Of a DNA stretch of 64,000 nucleotides, positions 32,601 to 47,600 are shown in pieces. The first letter of the stretch is position 1; every line of letters begins with the position of its first letter. Both the position numbers and the translations under genes were made by a program. The notes beneath the pieces are model-generated. The model worked only from the letters and a program-made list of their open reading frames with translations, made no database searches and was not told the origin of the DNA. This DNA is from Aptenodytes patagonicus (Eukaryota; Chordata; Aves; Sphenisciformes; Spheniscidae), in the NCBI RefSeq assembly GCF_965638725.1, contig NC_134955.1, positions 7,309,816-7,373,815 on the forward strand, given 5' to 3'.

Positions 32601-35600
32601 TGATTCTATTGAGTGAGTAAGAGTAAGTGCTCAGAACCTGATAGAGCTGGCATTTAGAAAATCCAGAAGATAACTTTTGACACATACTGAGGCATGAAAC
32701 AATTAAGGTACCAATTTTAGCATAATTTCAGAGGCTATAATAGTTAAAATAACTTAATAAACAGTCCAATAAGTACTCTTGGAAACATGCTCTTAGCCCC
32801 GTGATTTTTATGGTTTTGTAAAGAACTTTCCTAACTAGTTTAGGAATGTCTCTTCCCCCCCCCCCCCCCCCCCCCCGGCAAGTCAGATTGTTTGCATTAG
32901 GACTTTTTTTTCCGAGTAGTATATTAAAATATATAGACATTAAAAGCAAAAGAGCAGAATACAAGGGGCAAGTTATCAAAATCAACCGTGCAGTTATTTT
33001 AAGCAAGTATTAAAAGTTGTGTACAACAGTGGTTCTTATCACAATAATTGTATATCCATACTGTTATTTTAGGAAATGGAGCTTGACGTTACTAGTTACT
33101 ATATCAAACTAAGTTTTATAATGTTTATATGATAATTTTGATGAAATACATTTTAAGTAAAAGGATGCAAATAATTCTAAATTATGGCAATGCCTATTTT
33201 TTTGGTCAGGCATTCTGCATTACTACTGTTCTGTGAAGCACCTGAGGCTTGAACATCATGGCCAGTCATGCCTATCAGCAGACACTGGGAACATGCCATC
33301 CCTGAATGTGTATGTACCTGTCATGCTTTAAAAATGATTTCTTCTTGAGATGGTTGCATATACGTTCATATCCTGGTTAAGGAGGTTGTAGGGTGAAAGA
33401 TAATGGTAGTGAATACACTCAATTAATTTGACAAGTTGGATTACACGTGTACATTAACTTTCCTACTAAATACATTTTCATCAATTTACTTCTGCTTTGA
33501 TCGGTGCAGCTGGGGACAAATGCAGCCCTTGTTTTTGAATGCAAACTAGATTCTTGTAGTGTGTTTTCTAGGAAATTTTTTATCATCTCCAATCATTGGT
33601 TCATATTCTTCTATTTACATCAGTGAACGTGAAAATGGAGTGTTTTTTTATTTTGCAAGTTTAGGAGTCTCCATGACTCCTTTGCAATACTGGTGGCGTA
33701 TGTGGCATTCATGGAACATGTTGTCCTTTTCGATTCCTTTTGGAATCAACCATTAAATCTCAGTTGTGAAACCTCCTAGATTTTCATAGCTGTGGTTAAA
33801 TTACAGCAAATGTTAATGCTGAAAAAGCAGAAAGGCTAAAAATAATGTTCCTTTTCAAACAAATTTACTTGGTAAATGTTTTTCGCTGTCTTTTGTTTCT
33901 TAATTTTATTAGTGACATTCAACACATTCCTCCGTTGATAAGTTTTGGTGTAAATACTTAGCCATTGCATTCAGTGCTTTCAATATCTGGATTTTATTTT
34001 TATTTTATTTTGGTGGTAACTGCCAGTTGTGTGGTGTGTGGGTTTATTTGTGTGTTAAACTTTTTGGGAAAGGATTCTGTATGCAGTGATATTTTAGGAG
34101 TTCAATAGGCTTGCATTGTTGTTGTGTTTAGAGATGTCCCTTTTTGACTATTTATAGTCTTAGTTTAAAGAATATAAAATGCCTATATGTCTTGACCAGA
34201 AGACTTAGAGAATGTATTTGTGCTTACCTGTTAGTTAAGGGAGTTTACTGGTCTGTCCCATACAGGATACTTAAATTTGCAGTGTCTGTAGGTGCTATTT
34301 CTTCATGGAAGTGGGGTACGTTTTCTGGGTTACTGTGGTGTGGAGATTTGCAGTCTTTGTTCTTTCATAAGTTTCAAAATTAGTTATTTTCCCTGGTTTC
34401 TTCAACAGAAGCTGTATCAAATCGCTTGGATTTTCTAGAGGATCTTTGTAGTTTCATATCCCATGTTGTGACGCGCTACGCTTTTAGCAGAAGTACAATA
34501 TCTGTTGTACTTCTAGAGTAGGGTGAAATCTTCTGTCTGTTCTGTGCTCACGGAGTCATTTTCATGTAAGTACTTAAGACTAAAATTTCTAATCACTGAT
34601 GTTGTCAAAGTAATTTGCAGAGTTCAGGTTGACATGGGATATGAATTTTTTTTGGTAGTGTGACATGACCTCTTAAGAAGAATTACCAGTAATAATTCTT
34701 TGTAGTGTAGACATACACATGACACTAACAAGCTACTTCCCTTCCATGTTGTGTCCTGTAAAGAATTCTGGTATTGAGACTTGATCCAGTTTTCTTACCT
34801 GATATTCTCTAGCTCATTTCATTTTAAACCTCAGGACCATTTAACATCACAACAGGAAACAGGTCCTCTATTTCCTAGGTGTCTTTATGCCACCTTTTAA
34901 ATTAAATGTTATTTAATTCTTTCTGGAGAAAATGTCAACAGTGCAGGCACCATATTAAAATTAAACTTTAAACTATTTTCTGTTGCTAAATTTATATTTC
35001 AGATTTTTTGGGGAAGCAGAATGGGATTGGAGAATGGAAAAAACTCGCTCTTTTTTGAAGTAGGTTACTTTTATTGGAATTTTAAAATCTTGCACAGTGA
35101 TTTTCGCCAAATGCTTACTTATAACAGAAAATGCTGATTAACAGGGTCGTCTGAAGTTTCAGAAATGTAAGAATTTGTCAAAATGGACTCAATGAAGCGT
35201 ATACTTCAGATTTCTGTGGACATAATACCACTCCTCAGTGTTTCAGAACTGGGTTATTTTCCAACTTCCTTATATGAACTATTCTCCAAAAAGTGTATGA
35301 AATACTATACTGCTAGGAAAAGTGGACATACACATTATTTTTATGGAAAATAAGTTTCATGTATAAATTGTCAGTCATGACTGTGCTCTAGTGACAAACA
35401 CGTCTGTCTTTTGCATTGCTTTTAGAAAAGCTCACACAGCTGAGGTGAGGTATTAGGAGTCTGACTTTTTTAATCAATGAGCCTTTATTAAAGTTCTCAT
35501 TTGCCTTTACACTTGTTCAACTGCACTTATGTGATTTTTGTGATCTCCCTGCCCCCCCTCTATTCTACCAGTAGTACTCGACTTTGCCATTTTTTGCATT

Positions 35601-38600
35601 AATTTCAGTATAATTTCTGAGATGTCGGTAATTCCAAGTTGTGCAGTCACCCTGCCCTGTAACTCTGGTGTGTTGTCATCTTATTACTCGCTGCTGAATA
35701 AGGCATACAAGATAGTGAATGATTTATCATAGACTTGGACAGAAAGGAAATAATGGGACTAGGGTTTGCATTAAGATATTTAACTCTTCCACATAGTGAT
35801 TTTTTTTTAGGATGATGACACACCTATGGTATTTAGAGTACATATCACTATTCTTGAATGATTCCCCCCTTTTGAAGAAAATGGAGGACAGTTCAGATTG
35901 GCCAGCAATGCCTCCTATGTGCTCTTATTTGTATCTTGTTTGTATAGGCAGAGGAGCTGGGTACGTCGGCCTGGATGAGCATGGTGTGTGGCTAGATAAA
36001 GTGCATACTCAGAAGAATCCTCCCAGTTTAAAATAAGCTTAATAGCATAAGGAGTTATGTAAGATTTCATTAAGTGACCAATTGGGAAAAAAGGTATTAT
36101 ACCAGTAAGATAAATTTTTATTTCTTCTTCTGTGTTCTGTTTGAGCAATTGAATGTCTGACATGGATTAGACCACACTGAGTGAATCGGTGCAAGTGTCA
36201 CGTAAAGAAAATTGGAATCTTGATACACAATGGAGAAGATAACCAGTTATGAAAATCATCTAGTTGTTTCAGTAACTGGTGTTATATCTTCACTGGTTGT
36301 TGCTGTATTCACAGCCTGAATGCTGAGCTGTGCGCTTGATTGCTGTTGGAGAAACCTCTCTCTCTTAACAGTTAAGATTTCTAGAGGTTTCTGCTTCTGT
36401 CCTGCCTGCATTGTCCTGACCTGTGTGGTCCATGGTGTTGGAACGGACTCCATCTTTCTAGGGTGTTGTGCTCAGATCAGGAATGTACACAAGCTTGGCA
36501 CTTTTCTGGGTGAAGAACAAATAAGTGAGGCTAAGCAGGATAGTCTCTATTATAAAGAATGAGTCCCTTCCTTTGGCATGCTCTCCTTGTATTTATTTAG
36601 GCTTCTCCAAAGTGGTATTACCTTGCTATGTGCTATAAAGAGGGAATAAGAGTAATTGTTGCTAAGGTGGATTTTTTGGAAAATGTACACAAATATTCTC
36701 TGATAGTACATTAGCTGTATTGGGGCTAATACAGTAGCAGGGCTAATACTGTGGTTTTCTTTAAGCAGTAGAGGGATTTGACCCTTCCATTGCCTCTGAA
36801 CATATGTAGCTGATTTAGGGGTAAGTAACATGTATTTGGTGATTATTTGATTTATTTAACCTTATGAATCTACACTTTAGGATATGATAAGTGGAACAAA
36901 GGAAATTGACTACTTTTAAATAGTTCCAAACTGGAGCTGTTAATTGTAAGCTAGTTTTCTGATGATAAATCTGATGCAATCAATTTAAAATGTCAAACCA
37001 GTTTTTCTCAAAGAGTAAAAGGAGGAAGGGTGTGATGAAATACCTGCAGATGGATACAGTTTGGGGAAACGCTCTTCAGATAACTTTACAACCCAGCATG
37101 TGCCTTGAGTGTCACAGTACAGGCCAAGTGAAGATCAGGTTGGTTGCATACAGGACAGTGCAAGCTTGCGGATGCAACAGCAGGCATTAAGAAATGGTAA
37201 TTGTATGTTCATGTCTGGAGGAGCTCGGCAGTACTGAATGTGTTGAGAGCTAGATCCAAAAAGAGGTTTTGGTGGTTCAGATCCTGCTTGTGGAAGAGAG
37301 GATTCAAAATTATAATAGCTCTTTAATTTTTCTTCTTGTGCAACTAACTTTTGGATGGAAATACAGGATAAAGCTAACAACTATGAAACTAACAGACCCA
37401 TCTAGTTGTGCACATTGATTCCAAGACAGCTCAGCACTCTAGGCAAGTTCATAACATTAAACCCATGAATAGTCTTTTGGAGGTAAATGAAACTACATCT
37501 GAAGATAAACGTGTTTAATTGCTTTGCTCTGAGGGAGATGACTGCTAATCTGTGTAATTACATGGAATTGTTTCTGTTACCTGTATGGTCTTCCTTACTG
37601 TCACACTTATTTGTTTGATCTTGTCTTAAGTTAGATAAGAAGTTTGTTTGAAAAGAACCGTATTGTATGTGTGTACAGTTCATAAAGCAAATGAGTTTTG
37701 CTAATGGTAATTTCCTTTGGCCTGTAATACATGATCATGGCATACAAGCATCATTATAGCAAAACTGAGTAAAACAATTTGTTTGCAGGCAATAAATAAT
37801 AGACAAAGGGGAGCAAGAAAGTTTTCTGTATTTATGCGCTCTGTGATAAAAGCTGTCTTATTGCCTGTGTATTTTACGGATTTTTTACAAAAATTTTTTA
37901 GTCTGTTTTTTACACAGACACTAGCATGTTAAGTAGCATTGCTCCTGTTTGTTGTGTTTTAAACTAATGCTGAGTTAGAACTGGTTGATTCAACTACTGT
38001 GTATATGTAATCTGTGTAATTAAGTTCGATGTAGTCACTCAATGCTTCTTGTTTCAGCCAATAAGAACTAACAGAGGTGAGCCAAATCAGCTCCTCATTT
38101 TGTAACATGCTGCCACAGGTAGTGCTTTGTAAACAAAGAGTGTTGTCAAAAAGTGAAGAGTTTGGTATGCTGCCTCTTTCCAGCTTTTGGCTTATGATGT
38201 ATATATACTTTACTATACTGTCATGTTGAAACACAAGCAATTAGTTTAACAACCTCAATGTAAAATAGAGTTTTATTATGTTCTTAATGCACTTGTTTAT
38301 TCTTTTTGTAGTTAACAGCTGAATGTCTTTTTTTAAAAAATAATACCCCACCCCCAAATTGCTGAACTTAGTCATGCCATTGTATTCTGTGATTTCCAGT
38401 ATTGCATGTTATATTAAAATATACAAGTAATACAACTGAGAATGTTTTTTGCCTTTCAAAGGAAGTAAAGGGACACTTGTTCAGACTACAGATTGTGGAT
38501 ACGTGTTCCTTTTCGGTGACTTATGTCAACACTGCAGACACTTTAAACATGTTTTATTACTATAATTGCATGTTGCTGATTAAGGCTTCTTATACTACTA

Positions 38601-41600
38601 TTGAACCAGCTGCAGTTGCCACAAGAGGCTGCAAGTTCCTGGTGTTCGATTATATGCTCTGAAGGGCAGGGTAGGTGCCTTCTGTAATCAATGATTTATA
38701 TGAAAACTGTGTAGTTCTACAAGGTTTTTATGCTCATTACTTTTGCCAGTGGTGAATGACAGAATTTTTCTCTGGGTCTGTATTATGTTTTGATTGCTGT
38801 ATTAATGTAATAAAGAGTATTAAAGTAAATGATAAGTCATACTGTTCTCACTAGGAGTTTGAATTCATATTTGTGGTAGGAAATTAATCTGGTTTTAATT
38901 GCCTGTGAGTCTGAAGTATGTTCCTTTTTGTAAAGCTGATCTCACATAAATATAAATCAGTAACTGCCTGTTCTTTAATTATGTATTAGTGTATTGTACC
39001 TGCATACTGGATGAGAATATGAGCATCTCCAGTTACGGTGTATTCGAGGTCATTAAATCTTCTCTGCTCTATGAAGTTTAGTAGCACTGCACTTCTAATT
39101 ACTGAAAAATGTACTATGTGTTTATTGCTTGTTTTAGAGTGGCTATGTTTAGCTACAGTAAGACAATCACTTTTTAAGTAATGCTATAGGGATTTTTTGA
39201 CAATATAGAAAACAATTGCTGTAAAACATACTATAAAATTTAAAAAGTATTTGTAAAAAAAAGTCATTGTAAATAATTTTGAGATATTTTAATGTAAAAT
39301 GAAAATCGTATCAATTATTTGAGAACATTTTTTAGTATTTCATAAATACATAGCTGGATTCTGTCATGGTCCAAAAATACTGTATTAATTTCATGAAAAG
39401 ATGACTAATGTAACCTGCATTCTCAGTATCAGTGTCTTTTCTTCCCTTGCCACTTTACACTTGACCTTTTCCCTCTTCAGGCAGAGATTATTTCTGCTAA
39501 AAGTAATGTAAAATTTCTAGAAATGATGCTGAGATGTTGGGACCAAGTGATTTGCAGAAAACATTTTTATTGGCTTTAGGTTGTCAGTCATAAGTCTTAG
39601 GTGTACAAGAGCTTACCGCTATTTAGCAATAACTGCAATCATGAATTGTAAGGATAAACTTTACTAATACTGTTGTTGCCATACTGCAAATATTGCTGTG
39701 ATATAAAGCAGGAATTTGAGCCAGCACAGTTGCCTCTCTTTCTAAAAAGCATTGTAAACAAGGCTGACGGTCTAATCCCAGAACGTGATTTCTGGTGGTA
39801 TTTTAACTTAGCTCTCATATATCCATTTATGTGATTTGTTTGGATACTAGTAAATCTTCAAATGGTTGATCAACACAATACAAAAATGACACATACGAAA
39901 ATGGCATAATATCATGGCATTGCAAATCTTGTAATAAGTCACAATATTAGCAGACATAATTAGCATCCAGTGCAAGGTATGGGGCACCAACCAAAGTCTG
40001 GAGATACCATAATTCATTTGGCTTTTAGGGTATGCTAGTCTACAGCACAATGTTTTGTTGCTACAGACAGTCCCTTGATAACACATCCTCTGCAGTGGTC
40101 TGTGCTTCTAAGTAGAATATCCCTTTTTATAACATTTAGTCTACCTTCTTGCAGTATCTAAAGGAGGCATTATCAGCATGGTGTTTGACGTGTCTATGTT
40201 AGAGAAGCAAATGCTACTTGATAGGTTAACGTGAACTGGTGCGATAAGGGTATAAATCTGTTGCACAATTGCTCAAACTCTGCTTCTAATGATCTATTCT
40301 ACTCAACAACCCAACCATCTGCAAATAGAAAAGCATCTAAATTACAGGCTACCTTTGGCAACTCTGTCCACCATATCCTGTTCCAGCGTTGTACTGAACT
40401 GTTCATATCCTGAGCAGGACGCAAATAGTCGTCAGGTGTGACCTTTTCAAAGAAATACTGATCCTAGAGCTGAAATAAAGTAGCCTGGGTTCAGTAATAT
40501 GAAAAAGAAAGCTGGTACTATGTCATGTTTTACTGAACATGCCCCAGGCCCATAGTTCTTAAGCACTGCTGTGTTTGAGACAAAAGACACATAACACAGT
40601 AGAGCTGGAGGACAATGTTGTGTATTAAGCCTGTTGAGTAAGAAATATGAATAGCCTGATTTTGCTTTACGAACATTTTTATTTTTAAAAAAGTGAAGAG
40701 AAATAGCTACAGAGTATATAATATGTTTCATTTGCAAGTCAGCTGAGCTTCAGTATCCTAAAGAACAGAATTAATTCTGTTAATCACATTGATTTCCTTC
40801 TGCCCAATTCCATGGAGAGTGAGTGTGTGTGTTAAAAAATAAAAACACCCCAAAGCACTTCAATTTTGCACAATTGAAATAATTGGAAATGAAAAGTGAA
40901 AGGACCAAGGTGGTAGGACAAACATCACGGTCTTTTCTGAATGCATACTATGACAAAGACTTCAATTACATGATAACATTGTTCAGAGTGTTTAAATGTG
41001 CATCATGTGTTTGCAGTTTTATCCAACACCTTAGTGGTGTGGATTTCTCTGGGGAGGGAGTATATGGAATATTATGGTTGGGTTGTTTTGTTTTTTCTTA
41101 AACCTTTCTTATGAAATGGAACTTCTGTTACATACTTCATAGAAGACAAAGTGCTTCATGATGTTTGGGGACTAACCTTTCCTAGGAGATCACAAATGCC
41201 ATGTTACTTTGGGTTTCAGCATATATGATTGAAACTTTCACTTTTGGGCGGTGAATTTCAGAAACCTATTCTCAATTTGTTCAGATATGAGCTACTCATT
41301 AATTTCATTTTTTGTAACTCAGAGAAGGAGAAAAGAGAACTTGCTGAGTTGGTTATTGGAAAAAATGTTATAAAATTATTGCATGAATAATGTTAAAAAC
41401 AAATGGGAGATTATTCTCAGATCACTCCTGTTTGACTTCCTTTTATAGAAGAATAATATATTTGAAAAGGTGTAACACTTTTTTGAAATATCCATTACTT
41501 AATCAGTAGGGAATATTATATGAAATAATACTACTAAGGGAAAACAATTTAAAGAGTTCGGATGAGTAGATTTTTCGGCGTTGAAAGTAAGTTACTCTTC

Positions 41601-44600
41601 TTAACAACAACTTTCATTCATAATGTAGTTGAATTGGTAGCTGTGTACAATTTGTGATCTTGTATTTATGCTTCAGCCAAAGGTGAACAATAAAAATACA
41701 TTATTTTCAAGGAGATTTTTTTTTCTCTGGAGAATGCCACGGTTTTGGGTTTGGTTTTTTGTTTGGTTGGGTTTTTTTGGTGGTGGTGTTTGTTTATTGC
41801 TGTGGTATACTCAAAACCAAGTTGAGCATATATTTACATAAACTTATTTTCATATAATGGTACAATTAGCAGAAGGACTGTTATCGATAATCGTTATTTA
41901 TAATGTTACAAAGTTATGTAATTACCTAATGATAGGAGAACATTTGTGACATTTCTAGACACTGTAGATTTTTGAGCATGTTAGCCCGATCAGAGTTGTA
42001 AATTGAGTCCAGCCATGAACTTCAGTTGACAGGAAAAAGACTCCATATGTCTTTCAGACGAAAAGTGATCCTACTGCCATTAGTCTCTTTTAAATAGATT
42101 GTTTGTTACCATAATAAGATGTTCCAAAGTCAACACCGACATTTTGGATTGTTCTGTGTAACTGAGCTGGTGTAAGTGACTTTACCTGTGTGTGACTTTG
42201 CAATGGCACTGCAATTAATAGGTTTGGGGTTTTTGTTTGTAAATGTCAATTTAAATAAGTTTTTTAAAGAAACGCTTTTCATTTTTATTCTTACATAAAT
42301 ATGTTCACAGTGACCTAAGGGAAATAGTTCAAAGGTCCTTTTGAACTATATTCTTTTATTTGCTGCACATAATGACCATCATAATTTGCTCAGAAATAAT
42401 TGTAAGAATAGCTTAAAATGCAAAATAATACCTGAAATAAACTCTATGTAAAGAGATTTGAAATTACTTCCTTTTTGTCTCTGACAAAGTGATACCTTAA
42501 TAGTGCCTTTTAAATTATTACAAAATTAAAGTTTAGCTTCCTGCTGGTTATTATCACTTTCTGGACTCTGTTGTTCAGAATGTGTGTTAAGAAAAGACAG
42601 TCCTAAATTTCATTTTTCTTTTCCATTCGATTTGGTCATAAACATGATCTGTTAAAACTACTCCAACAGATGTTGACAGGTGGCTTCAAAAATGATGAGC
42701 TGCAGAACAGAGATTTTCTGCGTGTACCTCAAATAACATATTTGAGGCTCATGTTAGAAGTTTTGCTGTACTTTGCAAAAACTAATATTAAAATTTCTTT
42801 GCGAAAGGTCATGGTCCACATGGGGAAGAAGATGAAATGGATTAAAGGCAAGTGCTGTAAGAAGTGCGAATGTTGAATACGTGATAGATGTTTAGGAGAA
42901 ATGTTCTGGGTTTTTTTTTCTGTAATGTAAAAAAAAATTACAGAAGAATAGAAAAATATGGTTAGCTTGCCTTTTCAATTACTGTATTTAGCATACCAAA
43001 ACAATATTTTTAATGTGATTGTCTTTTTGAGAGCGATATGGGATAATCTGTACTGCTAAAATTTGATTCAAAATCAACAGTTTGTGGAAATCTTTATAGT
43101 AGGCTTGAGTTGTGCATGCTTAGGAGGTGATATGGAGAAGTAGGGTAGGAGAAGTGTACTGTTTATGTCCTTCTGTGGTGAACAATTTCAGTAGCAAATG
43201 AGGTATGGATCAGATACTGGTATGAAAAAACAAAACAATACTTTTTTTGCTTTCTTCTAAAATGCTTTGCTGCACAGAACAGGTTTTTTTTCTAGTCATT
43301 CAGTTTCTTATGAAAACATCTGAATTAGACCATAATGTCATCTCAGAATCATTATCTTTTCTGTTGATTAAAAATCACATTCTGTAACAAGTATGTGGTT
43401 TTGGTAGCATGGGAATACTTTAAATCACATTGGTCCCAGAAATAGCTTAACTGGTTTATATGGAACTAACTCCTTGCCGTGTTAAGGCACTGGGGCAGAC
43501 TAACTTTTAGAGCTCCATGGTACATGGTTGTCCAGCAATTTTCATTGTACAGCATAGAATGCATATATATACACAGTTTAATGTTCATGAAACAAAAGTG
43601 TTAACTTCAATTTTTGGAGATTATTGCAAATGAATTTGCACAAAATGCATTAGTATAATCTTTATTGGCTTAGAAAGCTAGTTTTATCATTACTATGTAT
43701 TATATAAAATTATTGAACGGCATTTTTTTTACTGTTCATTGATATGCATGTACCTGTTTCAAAGAAAGGTAATCTGTAAAGGCCCTCTGAACTTTTTTTT
43801 TATAAATATATATATCTCCGTACATTAAAAAGTATTAGAAAAGAAAACCATAATATTTTCCTGTTCCTAAAATTATTGTGTAGTATATTGCTGCCTTGTA
43901 CAACATGGGAAGTTTATTTCAATTGGGATAGATTTTTTTTTTGTATTTTCAGAAGACATTTTTGTTTCTTGATCCACTTGGACAATTATCTTAAAATTAA
44001 GGCACTTGAATATGCCCACAAATTCCTGGTTTTCTAAGGAATCTTAGAAATCTCATATTGTAAAGCATTTTGATGAAGTAAAAATGAAGTGGAAGTGAAG
44101 AAAAAACTCAACAGTATACAAGCACTGATACTTTTTATTGTATCCCAAAGAATGTCAGAATAGCTGTTAAAAAGGCCTGAATGAGATGTTTGTAACTTAA
44201 TTCTGGTAAGTATTCTAGATTTCAAAGCAACAGAGCCTTTGCTCCCATCTTCTGCCATATTGACCAGATGTATTTCGGGATGAAAAATACTTGCTCATAC
44301 ACTGAAGTTGTAAATGGTCTTCTATTGAAATTCAGAAAATGAGTTGGAATAGGATGAGCCACATTTATTTGTTCTCATCAGGTACTACTACTAGCTGGGA
44401 AGAAGGAGACTGCAAATCAGAACAGTTCTAAGATTAATATTTTTAAGTTGTTTTGTTAAACACTAATTTTTTCGAATGGTAGTTCTTCCTGCTATTAGAA
44501 ATTTGTATATGTATGTGTATTTATGCATGCAGTAGCTGTATTCTTAGTGATGGTGTCTGGGGGTCAGAAGTGATAGATTCGCACCCAGAGGTTCCTGTTC

Positions 44601-47600
44601 ATTCTCCATGCATACCCGTCTTAACATTTGTTACAATTCTGTGCAGAGGGTGGATGTGGAGTGGGCTGTGGTTTTGGGAAGGTGGCTTTCTTAAAGTGGT
44701 GTTTGCCACTAGCTCCCAATAGAAGCCCATTTTGGATCTTGGGTATTCTCAGTCCAGCCTGTTGGCTGGAATGGGATTTGAAGTCTCTTTGGTGGATCAC
44801 CATCCTCTTCCATAGTACGACTAAGTTCTGTTTCGTGTTGTGGTTTAACAGAATCCCTACTTTTAGAAGCTTGGAAGGAAATACGTTAAAGTTTGGATAT
44901 ACTTTTCCTTCCTCTTAGAATCACTTTTTAGATTTTTACTCCTGATCAATTTTCTGTCTGTGTTTATTGGAACTGTAGGTTCAGTGAGGTTGGTGTTAAC
45001 AAAGGCCAGCACTGAGCATTAATTTTCAATTTTGAGCTGGTGGATTTTGAGCTTTGCAGAAGGGAAGGAAAACAGAGAAAAGATTCTGCCTTTTGCCACT
45101 GTGGACCTTAAAATATGCCCAAATAATAGTCTATATGCTTTATTCAAGAAGCATTTACTCCAGTAATTATCTTAAAAATTTCTATATTAATTCATACCTT
45201 TGCAGTGATTAGTTGTGAAAAATGCAGTGATAAAAGCATACAACAGATCAGCTATTCCTTGAAAAAAAAAATCACTGCTAGAAAAAGATTCCTATAGAAT
45301 TCTTTGTCACTGCTCCCCACTTCAACTCAGTTTGTTATTCTCCTTACGTGTATATGAAATAGTTCAGTGTATTAAAATGGTAAGCTGTGGCAAATTCAAG
45401 ATGTTTGAATAAGAGGTCAGATATATTTATACTTTAATACACTTAGAGTTGATATTTGAAAAATAAAGCAGAGCGGAAAACAAGTTTATGTTTTGACAAT
45501 GAACAATTTCTGTTGTGAATAACAAGGAAATTCAGACGACGAGTTTAGAGAACATGACTCATCATAGAAACACCAGGAGAATGAAGAGGCAAAAAACATC
45601 TTGCAATGTGTTGATTATTTTGTTTATGATATTACTTTTCTGTTTCTGGGATTTTTTTTTTCCACAAAGTGATCGAATATATACAAATAAGAGTAAGTAC
45701 TTAAATACCTACCACCAGTGCCTGGCAATGCAGTAATAAATATTTATTGTTAGCCTTAACAAGCATCTCAGTTCACAATACAAGCATACTATTAGTTTGG
45801 CCTCCTTTGCATTTACAAGAAAACGCTAGCACTCACTTCAAATATGCAAACTGTATTATTGTGACAAATGTTGGCTTGTCATCCCACTAAGAAAGATTGG
45901 TGAAAGCAAAGAGAAGCGCTGTGACCTAGTCTTGATTGGCTTGGAGTACACTAGTGGATGGGTGGCTTTAGTATCATACAAATACGTCATTGCTCTCATC
46001 ACATAACCATTTATTTTTGTGAACTTATTTTTGTTAGAATATCCAGTATAACAATGTCAAGAAAAATTATCGTAATTTTGACGTTTGATGTCTCAATTGC
46101 ATGAAAGAGTCTCCATTTTATTTTTCTTTCTTCAAACAGTAGATACCAGGCATCTTCATTTCTTCTAATGAGCTGAAAAGTTAGGTGGCATAGCTTGGAT
46201 GCTGGATAGTTGTTCTTCCCTTTTTCTTTGCAAAGTTTGTTTCAAATAAATCAGTGTTCTGGTATTTCTTGTTTCAAGCATGTAAAAAGTAGAAAGAGTG
46301 CCGTTTACTTTCAAAACAAGTATGTTATGCAAGCGCTGAAAATAAACTAATTTTGTAATTGTTATTCTTTCTAACTCCTGATTTTTCTTCTGGAAGATAG
46401 AACATGGAGGGTGAGGGACTGTTGGGACTGGGGCTGTGTTCTCAGCTGTGGCACCAGGGATTGTGGATATATTTCCTTTCTCTACCTCTCACAGGAAAGT
46501 TCTGTGATTCTAGTTTATTGTTTGTGAAGCCCGGTTTTGGGTGGAAAGACCTCCAGCAGGCATATAGCACTGTTAAAGTATTATATTCATATATAATATT
46601 GATATGGTACTGGCAAAGTGTGTATTTTTTCCAAGTGAATTTTTCTTCTGCTTGTATTTTAAACTTTGCATTCATATTGTTTCATATTCTGAAAATAGCA
46701 CTACTTGCTTTTTTGCACATCAGGAAGTATGTCCTTCCTGTTAGCTAAAAGAGGTGACTAATTAAGTAGGATCCTTTTCCCTGCTTTTGGATTACTAGTG
46801 AGTAACGTTTTCCTCTTATAACTACATCTGAACCATTTTTGATACATATATTGCAAATGGCGAAGTTGAGTTACTTCTGCATTGTATAGAGGTCGTGCAT
46901 TGTAATATATGTAATATTAGTTTGTCTTTCCATGACTGGCCTACCATTCTGTTGACTGACATGATAGCTGTCTTCATTATCTTCTAAGTGACAACAGCTC
47001 ATGCTGTTTGATGGGCCTTATGAGCACTTAATTTCTGAGGAGGATACTCCAACAAATGTACTCTGAAGGGTACTGCAAAATGTTCTGCTCAGTACATTAT
47101 CCTGCTGTACTTGAATGACTGCCACTTAAAGAAAAATTTCTTCAGACGAGAAGGGAAAAATGCCAACGTTATGATACAAGAGCATCAGAGGGGAATAATT
47201 GTACGGTTGTCCCTTCTGTGAGTGTGTGTAAGTCTTTGGAGGAAGTGCGAAACAGAGGGCTGGAGGAATGAACTGCATTTTTCCAGAAAGGTTGATTTGA
47301 GATGGATTTTTTTTTTCGATTATTATTTATTTTATTTTTTTATCAGTGAACTTGGCTTTAAGATGGTTCAGGTGATAGCACTTGCTGAAGGCAGAGAGGA
47401 TGGTCACTATCAATAGAGGATAGATTTTTTTTTTAATAGAAAAAAGTGGATAAACAGGGCTGGGGGTTAAAGAAAAAAATAATTATGCAGTGCAAGGTCA
47501 TTTTTTGGGGAACAAAAGGTGCTCTGTTTTTTAGAAGAAATTCCTGTTTTCTGTTGGAAAAAGCAGCAGAGAATGTCTTATCTGTACTAGTTAATCATAG

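Noticed and set aside
46404..46748. Plus-strand open frame of 114 codons
   Set aside because: It is hydrophobic and aromatic-rich as expected from T-rich sequence, with no motif, no splice context and a shadow frame on the other strand.
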